From the NCBI RefSeq assembly GCF_025963695.1, contig NZ_JAOQAH010000012.1, forward strand, positions 1 to 62,866: a stretch of DNA of 62,866 bases, given 5' to 3'. The translations under genes were made by a program, and so were the position numbers. This document shows positions 53,103-61,414 of this stretch, one piece after another (position 1 is the first letter of the stretch; each line of letters starts with the position of its first letter). The notes under the pieces were generated by a model. It ran no database searches. It was not told the DNA's origin and worked only from the letters and a program-made list of their open reading frames with translations. Source of the stretch: Segetibacter sp. GTDB taxonomy: Bacteria; Bacteroidota; Bacteroidia; Chitinophagales; Chitinophagaceae.

Positions 53103-53966
53103 TTGCGAAATTCAGTTACCTGGAATGAAAGTCAAGTGAAAAACGAGCAGTTTTACGACAGTGTGTACGCTACCGTAAATATTGACAGTATTTTAAGCAA
53201 GGTAAAAAATAAGGAGACTTTTTTAGATAATGCTGTTAGAACGTATACCAGCTTTGCCGGGTTTTATCATGGCAATTTTAAAGATCAAATTGAAGAAAAA
53301 AAAGTTTTAGAACTGGGATGTGGTGATTGTGTAAATGCTGCTTTAATGGCTGCTCTTGGAGCGGAAGTTGTAGCCAACGATATTTCAGCGCAGTCAGGAA
53401 GGATAATAGAAGAATTGAACCGGCAATACCCTTTCAAATATCCAATCAAATTCATTTATGGCGATTTTTTGTTAGCAGACCTACCAGATAGTTCTTTTGA
53501 CATAGTTGCCGGAAAGAACTTCGTGCACCATCTAACGCACGAACAGGAGTTGGAGTTCACGAAAAAAATCGTAAGCATTTTAAAGCCTGATGGTATAGTA
53601 CGATACTTTGAACCTGCCGAAAATAACAAGTTGTTGGATAATATTCGTTGGATAATTCCTGTTCCCGGAAGGCCGTCTATCTTGCAAAAAAGAAAATTTG
53701 CCGAATGGAAGAATAAGGATCCTCATCCTTTAAGAGACAATAGTTACAGAAGCTACTTAAAAATTGGTAGCAGTTTCTTTAATAAAACCGAAATAATTCC
53801 AATCGGAGGTATTGAGAGATTTAACAGGCTTCTTCCCCAAGGCAGCTTTAACTTCAGGTTTAGACGTCTGGCTTTAGCGTTTGAAAAACTTTTACCTCGA
53901 AAATTAAATTTGGTGATAGCCCGTAGTCAAACCATAATATATGAGGGCCCTATTAAAGCGGTTTGA
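53103..53966 (+). CDS. SAM-dependent methyltransferase (class I)
   Basis: A 287-residue protein with the SAM-binding motif I VLELGCGDCVNAALMAALGAEV near residue 75 and FDIVAGKNFVHHLTHEQELEF around motif IV/V, where HHL is typical of UbiE/COQ5-type enzymes. The substrate is unknown. No in-frame ATG exists near the N-terminus; the frame opens right after a stop, so translation must start at TTG 53103 or GTG 53136. The C-terminal half (about 180-287) is lineage-specific and rich in Arg/Lys. Upstream region AT-rich. Confidence 0.82.
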   Translation: MRNSVTWNESQVKNEQFYDSVYATVNIDSILSKVKNKETFLDNAVRTYTSFAGFYHGNFKDQIEEKKVLELGCGDCVNAALMAALGAEVVANDISAQSGRIIEELNRQYPFKYPIKFIYGDFLLADLPDSSFDIVAGKNFVHHLTHEQELEFTKKIVSILKPDGIVRYFEPAENNKLLDNIRWIIPVPGRPSILQKRKFAEWKNKDPHPLRDNSYRSYLKIGSSFFNKTEIIPIGGIERFNRLLPQGSFNFRFRRLALAFEKLLPRKLNLVIARSQTIIYEGPIKAV

Positions 53967-54079
53967 CATTTTAAAAACAATCTTTCTTAAATTTAAATTC
54001 ACCGCCTTTCAAGGATTTGAAGCCGATATTACATAACAGTTGTAGCCTTCTACCAGAATCTTTAAAATGTAACTTCCCA

Positions 54080-54137
54080 AATATAGGAAATTGAAAAAGC
54101 CACCTTTTTAAGGGTGGCTTTTTCAATTTCCTATATT
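54080..54137. terminator. 25-bp perfect inverted repeat, bidirectional terminator
   Basis: The two 25-bp arms (54080-54104 and 54113-54137) match completely around an 8-nt loop, between two convergent genes. The end of each arm is A/T-rich. Confidence 0.9.
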
Positions 54138-54144
54138 TTCCAGC

Positions 54145-56295
54145 TTAAGAAGACTTTACTAAACCCGAAGACTTTGTGGTGGTCATGTCTTTGATAACAT
54201 TAGCTGCTTCATTTATATAAATGTCTGTCTTAAGGTTTTTAAGCCAATTCTTATACCGCTCTCCTTTGTCTTTATCTACATTATTATATTTTGCCTCGTC
54301 AGCCTTCAATCCCTCAAAAGGCAACTCGACAGTTAATTTTGCCAGGCTATCATTTTGCTTAACAGTAGCTCTTAAGGCTTTTTGCTCTGTTTTGTATTTG
54401 TCAAGATTCAAACTGTAAATTTTGTCATTTTGCTTCGAAAGCCACAACGCATTACTATTAATTAAATTAAAGTTTACGTTGTTCTTAATTCTTTCGGCAC
54501 TCTTTGCCTTTACTTCGTTTACGTTCCAATCTCCCTGCCACTTGTTAAAGGTAGTTTTCTCAATCTCATCCCAGGGGAGCGCATTCTCATTATCTTTTTC
54601 CCTGAATTTCAGGTACTCATATTCGTCAGGAAGTACGATATCCGGAGTAACTCCTCTTAGTTGTGTTGAACCTCCATTAATTCTGTAAAACTTTTGAAGC
54701 GTAAGTTTAATAGCTCCAAATTCGGTTCTTCCGGTGAAAAGGTCTAAAGGTCTACCAAACGGAATATTTCTTTGAACCGTTCCTTTTCCATACGAAGAGG
54801 TGCTGCCAATAATAACTCCACGTCCGTAATCCTGAATAGCGGCAGCAAAAATTTCAGAAGCAGACGCACTAAATTCATTGATCAACACGGTAAGCGGTCC
54901 TGTGTAAGCCACAGATTTATCGTTATCTCTTAAAACAGTTGCTTTGCCTTCTCTGTCCTTAACCTGAACGATAGGTCCATCCTGAATAAATAACCCCACC
55001 ATTTCAACCACTTCAGGTAGGTAACCACCACCATTATTTCTTAAATCCATTACTATCCCATCTACGCCCTCTGCTTTGAGCTTTTGAATTTCTTTGGCAA
55101 CGTCTGAAGAACAACGATGTCCATCCGGCTTCTCATAATCTGCATAAAAATCAGGAAGGAAAATGTAACCGATTTTCTGTTTTCCGTTAACTATTGCACT
55201 TCTTACATATACTTCGTCCTGCACTATCTCATCACGAATAATAGGAACGAGCTTCAATGACCCATCAGGTTTTTTTAGAGTCAATCTAACCTCAGTTCCC
55301 TTATTTCCACGAATTATTTTTACTGCATCCTCTACAGCTAATCCAGTCAGCTCTGCAGGTTCATCTTTTCCTTGTCCAACCTTCATCACAATGTCGCCAA
55401 CCTGTATTTCGCCACTTTTCCAGGCAGGGCTACCAGTAAGCAAACTTGCGACCTTTATGTTTCCTTCTTCTTCTTTCAACGAAGCACCAATTCCGTAAAA
55501 TTTGCCGCTCATCTGCTCATCAAACATTCTCTTTTCTACAGGCGGAAAATAATCAGAATGCGGATCCATGTAAGAAGTAATCGTATTAATAAAAATATTG
55601 AAACGATCATCAGCATTAAATTTCAACCGAATCCGTTCAAAATTCTTGTCCATTATTTTTCCCACTTTCTCCCGGGCCTCTTTTTCGAGTTCTGCATTTG
55701 TTTTTACAACAAAATCCTTCTTGTCCTTATTTTTTTCACGCTGATCTAACAAATCCGTATACCGTTCAAGCGTAAGAAACTTGATTTTTTTCTTCCACAC
55801 TTCCTTCCTTTGAGACTCGTTAGCAGCGAAATTCAGTTTCTTTCCATCAATTACGATTTCCTCGTTAGCATTAAAGTCAAAAGGCCTGGCAAGAAGCTCT
55901 TTATAAAAAGACATTACTTCCTGCATCCTTTTGCTATACAACGCGTCAACTGCGGGAACAAATTGCATTGTAGCGCCGTGAATTTCATCGTCGATGGACG
56001 TCTCGTATTTTTTTAAAGAGTTGACATCGGCTTGCAGAAAAATATTTTTATCAGGATCAATCGACTCCAAAAATTTCTTAAAAATCTGCTGAGAAAAATT
56101 ATCATTAATTGCTTTAGGATTATAATGGTTCTGCTCAATTATAGTTCCTAAAGTGGTTAATATTTTTTGCTGTGTAGTTATAGAGCCGCCATTCCCTCCA
56201 TGAGATTGAAATGCCCAAAAGACGCCAGAAAATAAAACAACCAGCACCACCGGCAACACTTTGCGTTTAAGCATAAATTGAAAGATTTTTTTCAT
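54145..56295 (-). CDS. Carboxy-terminal processing peptidase (Prc/S41)
   Basis: A secreted or membrane-anchored serine protease of 716 residues from the ATG at 56295 (MKKIFQFMLKRK). N-terminal signal/anchor helix, an N-terminal domain of about 230 residues with a D-rich segment, a PDZ domain at about 265-350 (FYGIGASLKEEEGNIKV, GDIVMKVGQG) and the S41 protease core with NEFSASASEIFAAAI (catalytic Ser region near 475) and the Lys in SSYGKGTVQ near residue 501. Prc-type enzymes trim C-termini of periplasmic proteins. The longer open frame to 56337 begins with a TTG. Confidence 0.93.
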   Translation of the reverse strand: MKKIFQFMLKRKVLPVVLVVLFSGVFWAFQSHGGNGGSITTQQKILTTLGTIIEQNHYNPKAINDNFSQQIFKKFLESIDPDKNIFLQADVNSLKKYETSIDDEIHGATMQFVPAVDALYSKRMQEVMSFYKELLARPFDFNANEEIVIDGKKLNFAANESQRKEVWKKKIKFLTLERYTDLLDQREKNKDKKDFVVKTNAELEKEAREKVGKIMDKNFERIRLKFNADDRFNIFINTITSYMDPHSDYFPPVEKRMFDEQMSGKFYGIGASLKEEEGNIKVASLLTGSPAWKSGEIQVGDIVMKVGQGKDEPAELTGLAVEDAVKIIRGNKGTEVRLTLKKPDGSLKLVPIIRDEIVQDEVYVRSAIVNGKQKIGYIFLPDFYADYEKPDGHRCSSDVAKEIQKLKAEGVDGIVMDLRNNGGGYLPEVVEMVGLFIQDGPIVQVKDREGKATVLRDNDKSVAYTGPLTVLINEFSASASEIFAAAIQDYGRGVIIGSTSSYGKGTVQRNIPFGRPLDLFTGRTEFGAIKLTLQKFYRINGGSTQLRGVTPDIVLPDEYEYLKFREKDNENALPWDEIEKTTFNKWQGDWNVNEVKAKSAERIKNNVNFNLINSNALWLSKQNDKIYSLNLDKYKTEQKALRATVKQNDSLAKLTVELPFEGLKADEAKYNNVDKDKGERYKNWLKNLKTDIYINEAANVIKDMTTTKSSGLVKSS

Positions 56296-56597
56296 TCGTA
56301 TCAAAAATAAAGTAAAAAGCCTTTTATTACGGTTCAACTTTTTATCTTAACAAAGGTTTTACCGCAACCAGATTTTATATCATAACTACTAACAAACCTT
56401 AATTGTTGTTCTGATAAAAAAAGAATTAGGTGGCTATGAATTTAGAATACCAACAATAATCGGACTAAGTAAAATTGTTATATGATAAAGACGTAAAAAG
56501 TAAATTTTAATCGTAGCATTATAGAAAGCAGAAGGCTTATTTATATGAAGAAAGATAATTGAAAAGATTGCAATAGAGAAGCGGTTATTTAAAATTA

Positions 56598-56626
56598 TTG
56601 TAGAAAGAATTTTTTTTCTATTTTTG
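56598..56626 (+). promoter_or_regulatory. Promoter of tRNA-His
   Basis: TTG (56598-56600), an 18-nt spacer and TATTTTTG (56619-56626). Exact Bacteroidota consensus at both halves, 17 bp upstream of the tRNA. Confidence 0.8.
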
Positions 56627-56643
56627 CCAACCAATTTTAATAC

Positions 56644-56718
56644 GGAGATCGTAGCTCAGTTGGTTAGAGCGTCAGTTTGTGGCACTGAAGGCCGTGGGTT
56701 CGAAACCCATCGGTCTCC
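56644..56718 (+). tRNA. tRNA-His (anticodon GTG)
   Basis: 75 nt with the extra 5' G(-1), acceptor GAGATCG paired with CGGTCTC, T at 8, D arm GCTC...GAGC, anticodon stem TCAGT/ACTGA with loop TTGTGGC (anticodon GTG) and T arm GTGGG-TTCGAAA-CCCAT. G(-1) pairs with C73, as required for tRNA-His identity. No 3' CCA is encoded. A long ORF running through it is an artefact. Confidence 0.97.
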
Positions 56719-56722
56719 CTTA

Positions 56723-56756
56723 AAAAAAACCTTGTTCATTGTAACAAGGTTTTTTT
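56723..56756 (+). terminator. Terminator of tRNA-His
   Basis: A 14-bp stem (56723-56736 with 56743-56756) with A- and T-runs, loop CATTGT. Confidence 0.92.
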
Positions 56757-56785
56757 ATTCTCGCACTTTATTATTTTCTATTTAC

Positions 56786-57391
56786 ATGTATTGGACACTT
56801 TTTTTAATTCCCGTTATTTCTGCTTCTATTGGTTGGGTGACAAACTGGATCGGATTTAAATTCCTTTTTCATCCAAAAAAACAAAAAAAAGTACTCGGAA
56901 TAACACTTCAAGGAATTCTTCCGAAACGACAACAACAGTTTGCAATACAACTAGGTAAGCTGGTAAGTTCAGAACTCCTATCTTTTGCTGAGTTAGAACA
57001 AAAGATAGCTGACCCGCAAAACGTTACTAAAATATTACCGCTACTTGAAATACACATTGATACTTTTCTACGGGAAAAGCTGACTGCGGAAATTCCTATG
57101 CTTGGAATGCTAATTGGAGAGAAGACGATTGCGCAGGTAAAAGGTGTGTTTATGAAGGAATTGGAGGAGCTTTTTCCTGTACTAATGAAACAATACCTGG
57201 GCGTACTACAAACCGAACTTAATATTGAAAAGATAGTCATTGAAAAACTCAGTAATTTTTCTACGGAGAAAGTGGAGGAACTGTTAATTGAAACAATGTC
57301 AACTGAATTAAGATTTGCAGGCGTCCTTGGTGCGATTATAGGTCTTGTAATTGGATTATTTCAAGTTTTTTTGATAATGGCAATGAGGTGA
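56786..57391 (+). CDS. DUF445-family membrane protein
   Basis: A 201-residue protein with the start at the ATG at 56786 (MYWTLFLIPVISASIGW). The longer frame that begins in the tRNA is spurious. It has an N-terminal helix followed by VTNWIGFKFLFHPKK (the DUF445 signature with TNW), a soluble helical region in the middle, and a C-terminal hydrophobic helix (FAGVLGAIIGLVIGLFQVFLI). YheB-like proteins of this family have no known function. It lies 30 bp downstream of the tRNA-His terminator. Confidence 0.88.
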   Translation: MYWTLFLIPVISASIGWVTNWIGFKFLFHPKKQKKVLGITLQGILPKRQQQFAIQLGKLVSSELLSFAELEQKIADPQNVTKILPLLEIHIDTFLREKLTAEIPMLGMLIGEKTIAQVKGVFMKELEELFPVLMKQYLGVLQTELNIEKIVIEKLSNFSTEKVEELLIETMSTELRFAGVLGAIIGLVIGLFQVFLIMAMR

Positions 57392-57512
57392 TAGAGTGAA
57401 AAGGGAGAAAGTAAGACTACTAATCCATTTATCTCCCTATTTTACCGTTTATACCTTTTATTAGCCCTTGTTCATAGTAGCAGTGTGAACTTTACACTCA
57501 GAAAATGAACAT

Positions 57513-60203
57513 ATGAGAAGAATATTAGTCACTTTTTCGATTATTATTTCAATAGGATTAATGGCGCAAAGGCCAGGTGTAAGACCCGCAGGAGCGGGAC
57601 GAGCAGGGGGTGCTCAAAATTCTATTGCCGGCCATATATATGGAAAAATAGTAGATAGTAAGACCAATAAGGGCATGGATGGCGTATCACTTCAATTTAT
57701 TGGTAACCGAACAGATACGGCAACACAGAAAGCTTCTCCTGTTACCTTAAAAGCAACTATAACTCAACCTAACGGAGATTTCAGCCTTGATAATATACCA
57801 ACGATAGGGGATTATACCCTTCGTATATCGGCCATTGGTTATAAGACTATCGAGAAAAAGATTTCTTCCGGGCCGAGACCCGCACAAGCAGGTGCACAGG
57901 GTGAAGGTGGAAGAGACCAAATGATGGGAATGATAGACAGAGATCTTGGAAACATCAGGCTTGAGCAAGATGCAGCAAATCTTGGTAATGTAACCGTAAC
58001 TGCCACACGACAAATGTTTGAAATGGGTGTTGACCGGAAAATTTTTAATGTCGACAAAAACTTAACGAGCCAGGGACAAACAGCAACAGAGGTAATGAAA
58101 AGTATTCCCTCTTTAAGTGTTGACATAGATGGAAACGTAACACTAAGAAACGCTACCCCGCAATTATTTGTTGATGGCAGGCCTACAACAATGACCCTTG
58201 ATCAAATTCCGGCTGACATCATTGACCGCGTTGAGCTAATCACCAACCCTTCTGCAAAGTTTGATGCTTCCGGTGGTAATGCAGGTATTTTAAATGTTGT
58301 TTTAAAGAAAAACAAAAAGACGGGTTACAATGGCGGTATCCGTTCAGGAATAGATTCGAGGGGAAAGGTGAATATAGGAGGAGACCTTAATTTAAGGCAA
58401 AACAAGGTTAACTTCTTTGCCAGCGGTGTTTATAACCAACGAAAGTCAATCTCTACCGGGACTTCTGACCGCATCAACTTAAATAAAAATGTGCCGACCA
58501 GTAGAATTTATCAACGAACTAACCCCATAAATAATGGATATTTTGCTTTTATCCGTGGTGGCTTCGACTACCTGATCGACAACAGAAATACCATTACTAT
58601 TTCCACTAATTATAACCGGGGTAATTTTAAAAACAACGATCAACAACAAGTTGACTCTTTGCTTATAGCAAACCCATCCTTTAATACGGTAAGGCAAAAT
58701 AGTGAAGGAAAAATGAAGAACATTGGATCCCAGTTTAGTTACAAGCACAATTTTGCTAAAACCGGCCACGAGCTAACAGCCGATGTAAACTATAATTCGA
58801 ACAAAAATGAAAATGCCGGTTTCATAAATACTCAGACGTATAAATCGGCTTACGAATTTAAAAGATTGCCGGTGATGCAAAAGTCAGTTAGCGCAGGAAA
58901 TACTAAGAACTGGACAATACAAACCGACTATACTAACCCTCTTAGTGAAACTCAGAAATTAGAAATTGGCGGCCGCGCTTCAATCCGAGACCAGCAAAAC
59001 GCAAATGAGCAATACTTTTATAATCAAGGTATCGGGCAATATGTTATATCAAAAAACCTAAGCAGTACCTACAAGTACACTGACAGGGTATATGCGGCCT
59101 ATGCAAATTATAGTCAAAAAGTAAATAAGTGGAATTACCAGGTTGGATTGAGAGCCGAGAACTCAACATACAATGGGTCAACAATAGGTCGGGACATGTC
59201 AGGAAGAGACTCTATCTCTAATTTTAATGTCAACTTTCCTTTATCCCTTTTTCCGAGCGCCTTTCTTACTTATAAGCTATCCGATAACGAGGACTTACAG
59301 TTTAATTATACCAGGAGAATAAATCGTCCTAACTTCTTCCAGTTAATTCCTTTTATTGATTATTCAGATCCATATAATCTAAGTGTAGGTAACCCAGGCC
59401 TAAAGCCTGAATTTACTAATTCTTTCGAGGTGGCTTATAATAATAATTATAAAAGAGGTGCTAACTTTCTTGCAAACGGTTACTTTAAATACAATACCAA
59501 CCTAATTACCAGGTATCAGTACGAGGGTATCAATCCAGACACTGCCCAAAACTACTCCAGCAGCGACAGTGTTTTGTTTAATACTTTTTTAAATGCAAAC
59601 AATAGTGTCACTTTTGGTATTGAGCTAACCAACAGAATGCCTGTTACCAAGTGGTGGGATATGACCGTTAACTTCAACTTGTTTAACTCAAGAATAAATG
59701 TTAACGATCCTAAACTGCCTGACATCTCCAACAAGCGAACAAGTTGGTTTGTAAAATGGAATAACAGTATTAAATTCTTAAAAACATTCTCTTTTCAATT
59801 TTCCGGAGACTATTACGCCAGAACAGTTATGCCACAAAGCGGCGGCGGTGGTGGTGGTGGCAGAGGCGGTGGTGGTGGTGGTGGTTTTGGCGGTGGACCT
59901 GTAGCAACGGCGCAGGGATATATAAATCCCAGATATGGTTTTGATGCTGCCATACGTAAAGACTGGAGTTGGAAAGGTGGCAACAGTGCATCTTTAACCG
60001 TTAGTATGAATGATGTATTTAGAACCCAGTTCTTCAGCATGTATTCCGAGTCTTCGTTCTTGATGCAAACGTCAAGACGTAGAAGAGATCCGCAAATTGT
60101 GAGAGTAAACTTCGGCTACCGCTTTGGCAAGTTTGATGTTAACCTTTTAAAACGGAAAAACACAAGAGAAGTTGACGGCGGAGATAATATGATTAGTCAA
60201 TAA
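57513..60203 (+). CDS. Outer membrane beta-barrel protein with carboxypeptidase-regulatory-like domain
   Basis: An 896-residue exported protein with a signal peptide (about 1-18, ending MAQ). Then come a CarboxypepD_reg-like domain (about 38-125; SIAGHIYGKIVDSKTNKGMDG), a plug-like domain with VTVTATRQMFEMGVDRKIFN and IPADIIDRVELITNPSAKFD, and a C-terminal barrel (from about 250), ending in VNFGYRFGKFDV. This is the OMP_b-brl_3 family in TonB-dependent-receptor style. A stretch of about 25 residues of almost pure glycine (near 770-795) is encoded by a GGT/GGC run. No TonB box or SusD partner is evident; the ligand is unknown. Confidence 0.88.
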   Translation: MRRILVTFSIIISIGLMAQRPGVRPAGAGRAGGAQNSIAGHIYGKIVDSKTNKGMDGVSLQFIGNRTDTATQKASPVTLKATITQPNGDFSLDNIPTIGDYTLRISAIGYKTIEKKISSGPRPAQAGAQGEGGRDQMMGMIDRDLGNIRLEQDAANLGNVTVTATRQMFEMGVDRKIFNVDKNLTSQGQTATEVMKSIPSLSVDIDGNVTLRNATPQLFVDGRPTTMTLDQIPADIIDRVELITNPSAKFDASGGNAGILNVVLKKNKKTGYNGGIRSGIDSRGKVNIGGDLNLRQNKVNFFASGVYNQRKSISTGTSDRINLNKNVPTSRIYQRTNPINNGYFAFIRGGFDYLIDNRNTITISTNYNRGNFKNNDQQQVDSLLIANPSFNTVRQNSEGKMKNIGSQFSYKHNFAKTGHELTADVNYNSNKNENAGFINTQTYKSAYEFKRLPVMQKSVSAGNTKNWTIQTDYTNPLSETQKLEIGGRASIRDQQNANEQYFYNQGIGQYVISKNLSSTYKYTDRVYAAYANYSQKVNKWNYQVGLRAENSTYNGSTIGRDMSGRDSISNFNVNFPLSLFPSAFLTYKLSDNEDLQFNYTRRINRPNFFQLIPFIDYSDPYNLSVGNPGLKPEFTNSFEVAYNNNYKRGANFLANGYFKYNTNLITRYQYEGINPDTAQNYSSSDSVLFNTFLNANNSVTFGIELTNRMPVTKWWDMTVNFNLFNSRINVNDPKLPDISNKRTSWFVKWNNSIKFLKTFSFQFSGDYYARTVMPQSGGGGGGGRGGGGGGGFGGGPVATAQGYINPRYGFDAAIRKDWSWKGGNSASLTVSMNDVFRTQFFSMYSESSFLMQTSRRRRDPQIVRVNFGYRFGKFDVNLLKRKNTREVDGGDNMISQ
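59838..59895 (+). repeat. GGT/GGC low-complexity tract within the beta-barrel gene
   Basis: Consecutive glycine codons with one Arg and one Phe interruption. The repeated trinucleotides may be prone to length change. Confidence 0.8.
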
Positions 60204-60221
60204 CAAATAATAGGTACTGAT

Positions 60222-60258
60222 AAAAAAAGGTGGTTTCTAAAAAGAACCACCTTTTTTT
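60222..60258 (+). terminator. Terminator of the beta-barrel protein gene
   Basis: Perfect 14-bp stem (60222-60235 with 60245-60258) flanked by A- and T-runs, 19 bp after the stop codon. Confidence 0.92.
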
Positions 60259-60288
60259 TATGCCCTTAAGTCTGTTTTTTTTGTTACC

Positions 60289-60361
60289 GGCTGTACCGCC
60301 GCTACTAAGCATTGTTGCGTCGCACCCTTGTACTTCTTCAGCATATTGCAACAGCGGGCGG
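60289..60361. repeat. Compound repeat element: inverted blocks around copy 12
   Basis: The core (60310-60333, CATTGTTGCGTCGCAC then CCTTGTAC) lies between GGCTGTACCGCCGCTA (60289-60304) and its rough inverse TGCAACAGCGGGCGG (60347-60361). The flanks are inversely related like the ends of a MITE. Confidence 0.7.
60310..60333 (+). repeat. Dispersed repeat, copy 12 (CG/CG form)
   Basis: Full match, the best example of the CG/CG form. Confidence 0.9.
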
Positions 60362-60416
60362 GAGTTGTATTGAATTAAGTACAGATGTAATATGCGCTAA
60401 ATTTCTATAAAACTTT

Positions 60417-61073
60417 CTACCCACTCCGTCCCTCCAGCATAGGAACGAAGGAAAAATTATCAAATCTTTCTTCAGCATATCCTCCATCAGCAAGCTTTGT
60501 TAGTCTCAACATTTGGGTAACAGGTCCCAAATCAACCGGCACCACCATCATTCCCCCGGTCTTTAATTGTGCAATCAACCTGGGTGGGATGTATGGAGCG
60601 GCAGCGGTAATAATCACTTTATCAAAAGGAGCGTAAGTCGGCAGTCCCTGAAAACCATCCCCATAAAAGAACTTTATATTAGGGTAATTGCTTTTAAATA
60701 CAAAGTTCTTGTTTTTTTCGTACAGCTTTTTTTGCCTTTCAATTGTAAACACTTTAGCCCCCATCTCTGCTAAAACAGATGCCTGGTAAACACTGCCAGT
60801 GCCAATTTCAAGCACTTTATCATTAGGCTTTACTTCCAGCAATTGAGTTTGATATGCCACCGTGTATGGTTGGGAAATTGTTTGCCCCTCCCCTATAGGA
60901 AAAGCCCGGTCTTCATAAGCAATTTTATCAAAAGCAGAATCAAGGAAAAAATGCCTCGGAATATTATTGATGGCAGCCAACACGGCCTCGTCTGTTATAC
61001 CTTTTTGTCTCAGCAATTCTACCAAATGCCTGCGTAACCCTTTGTATTGATATGTGTCTACTTGATTTTTCAT
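60417..61073 (-). CDS. pcm: Protein-L-isoaspartate O-methyltransferase
   Basis: Repairs age-damaged isoaspartyl residues using SAM. It has 218 residues. The pre-motif GQTISQPYTVAYQ is typical and motif I reads VLEIGTGSVYQASVLAEMG, where the third glycine of the common GTGSGYQ is Val (near residue 94). Motif II is GAKVFTIERQ and post-I FDKVIITAAAPYIPP is normal. Start at the ATG at 61073. The Val is explicit in the sequence; its effect is not known. Confidence 0.9.
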   Translation of the reverse strand: MKNQVDTYQYKGLRRHLVELLRQKGITDEAVLAAINNIPRHFFLDSAFDKIAYEDRAFPIGEGQTISQPYTVAYQTQLLEVKPNDKVLEIGTGSVYQASVLAEMGAKVFTIERQKKLYEKNKNFVFKSNYPNIKFFYGDGFQGLPTYAPFDKVIITAAAPYIPPRLIAQLKTGGMMVVPVDLGPVTQMLRLTKLADGGYAEERFDNFSFVPMLEGRSG

Positions 61074-61200
61074 TCTGTCTACGAAAGTACTTAATGCGTT
61101 CGACAGCAGAAGGCGTCCGCATCTATTTACTTTTTATGTGAAAAACAAAAAGAATCATAGTTATTAATAAACAGTTGACGTGTGGCACCACCATCGCACA

Positions 61201-61248
61201 AACAATCATTTAGGCGACCGGGCCATCCTACCTATATTAATGATTGTT
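61201..61248. repeat. Inverted repeat in the pcm-glycosylase spacer
   Basis: AACAATCATT (61201-61210) and AATGATTGTT (61239-61248) with 28 bp between. A second, tight hairpin TTGAAGCTG-AAG-CAGCTTCAA follows at 61268-61288. The 341-bp gap shows no ORF. Confidence 0.5.
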
Positions 61249-61296
61249 ATTTTTAAACATTTTCGCTTTGAAGCTGAAGCAGCTTCAAGGTGTGCC

Positions 61297-61322
61297 GATG
61301 AAGTGCTTCCGACGCAACCATG
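61297..61322 (-). repeat. Dispersed repeat, copy 13 (CG/CG form, degenerate)
   Basis: GATGAAGTGCTTCCGACGCAAC then CATG; only the inner part CG-A-CG of the dyad remains. Confidence 0.55.
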
Positions 61323-61414
61323 TTGCTATGAAACCTAATGCTGGTACTACCTATCTCACCCCTCCATATCTCTCAACATCAGTTAAATTCTTCTTATATC
61401 TCCGGCACATTTAG

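Noticed and set aside
56300..56330. Promoter for the C-terminal processing peptidase (TATTTTTG on the minus strand)
   Set aside because: It would start transcription inside the gene, too close to the ATG at 56295, and the upstream TTG is 25 bp away.
56624..56785. ORF with peptide EIVAQLVRASVCGTEGRGFE upstream of the DUF445 protein
   Set aside because: It is the translated tRNA-His gene; the true start is the ATG at 56786.
59813..60040. Minus-strand polyproline ORF
   Set aside because: It is the antisense of the glycine tract in the beta-barrel gene.
7448..61322. CRISPR array
   Set aside because: The repeat copies are single, in both orientations and kilobases apart; there is no spacer structure and no cas gene.
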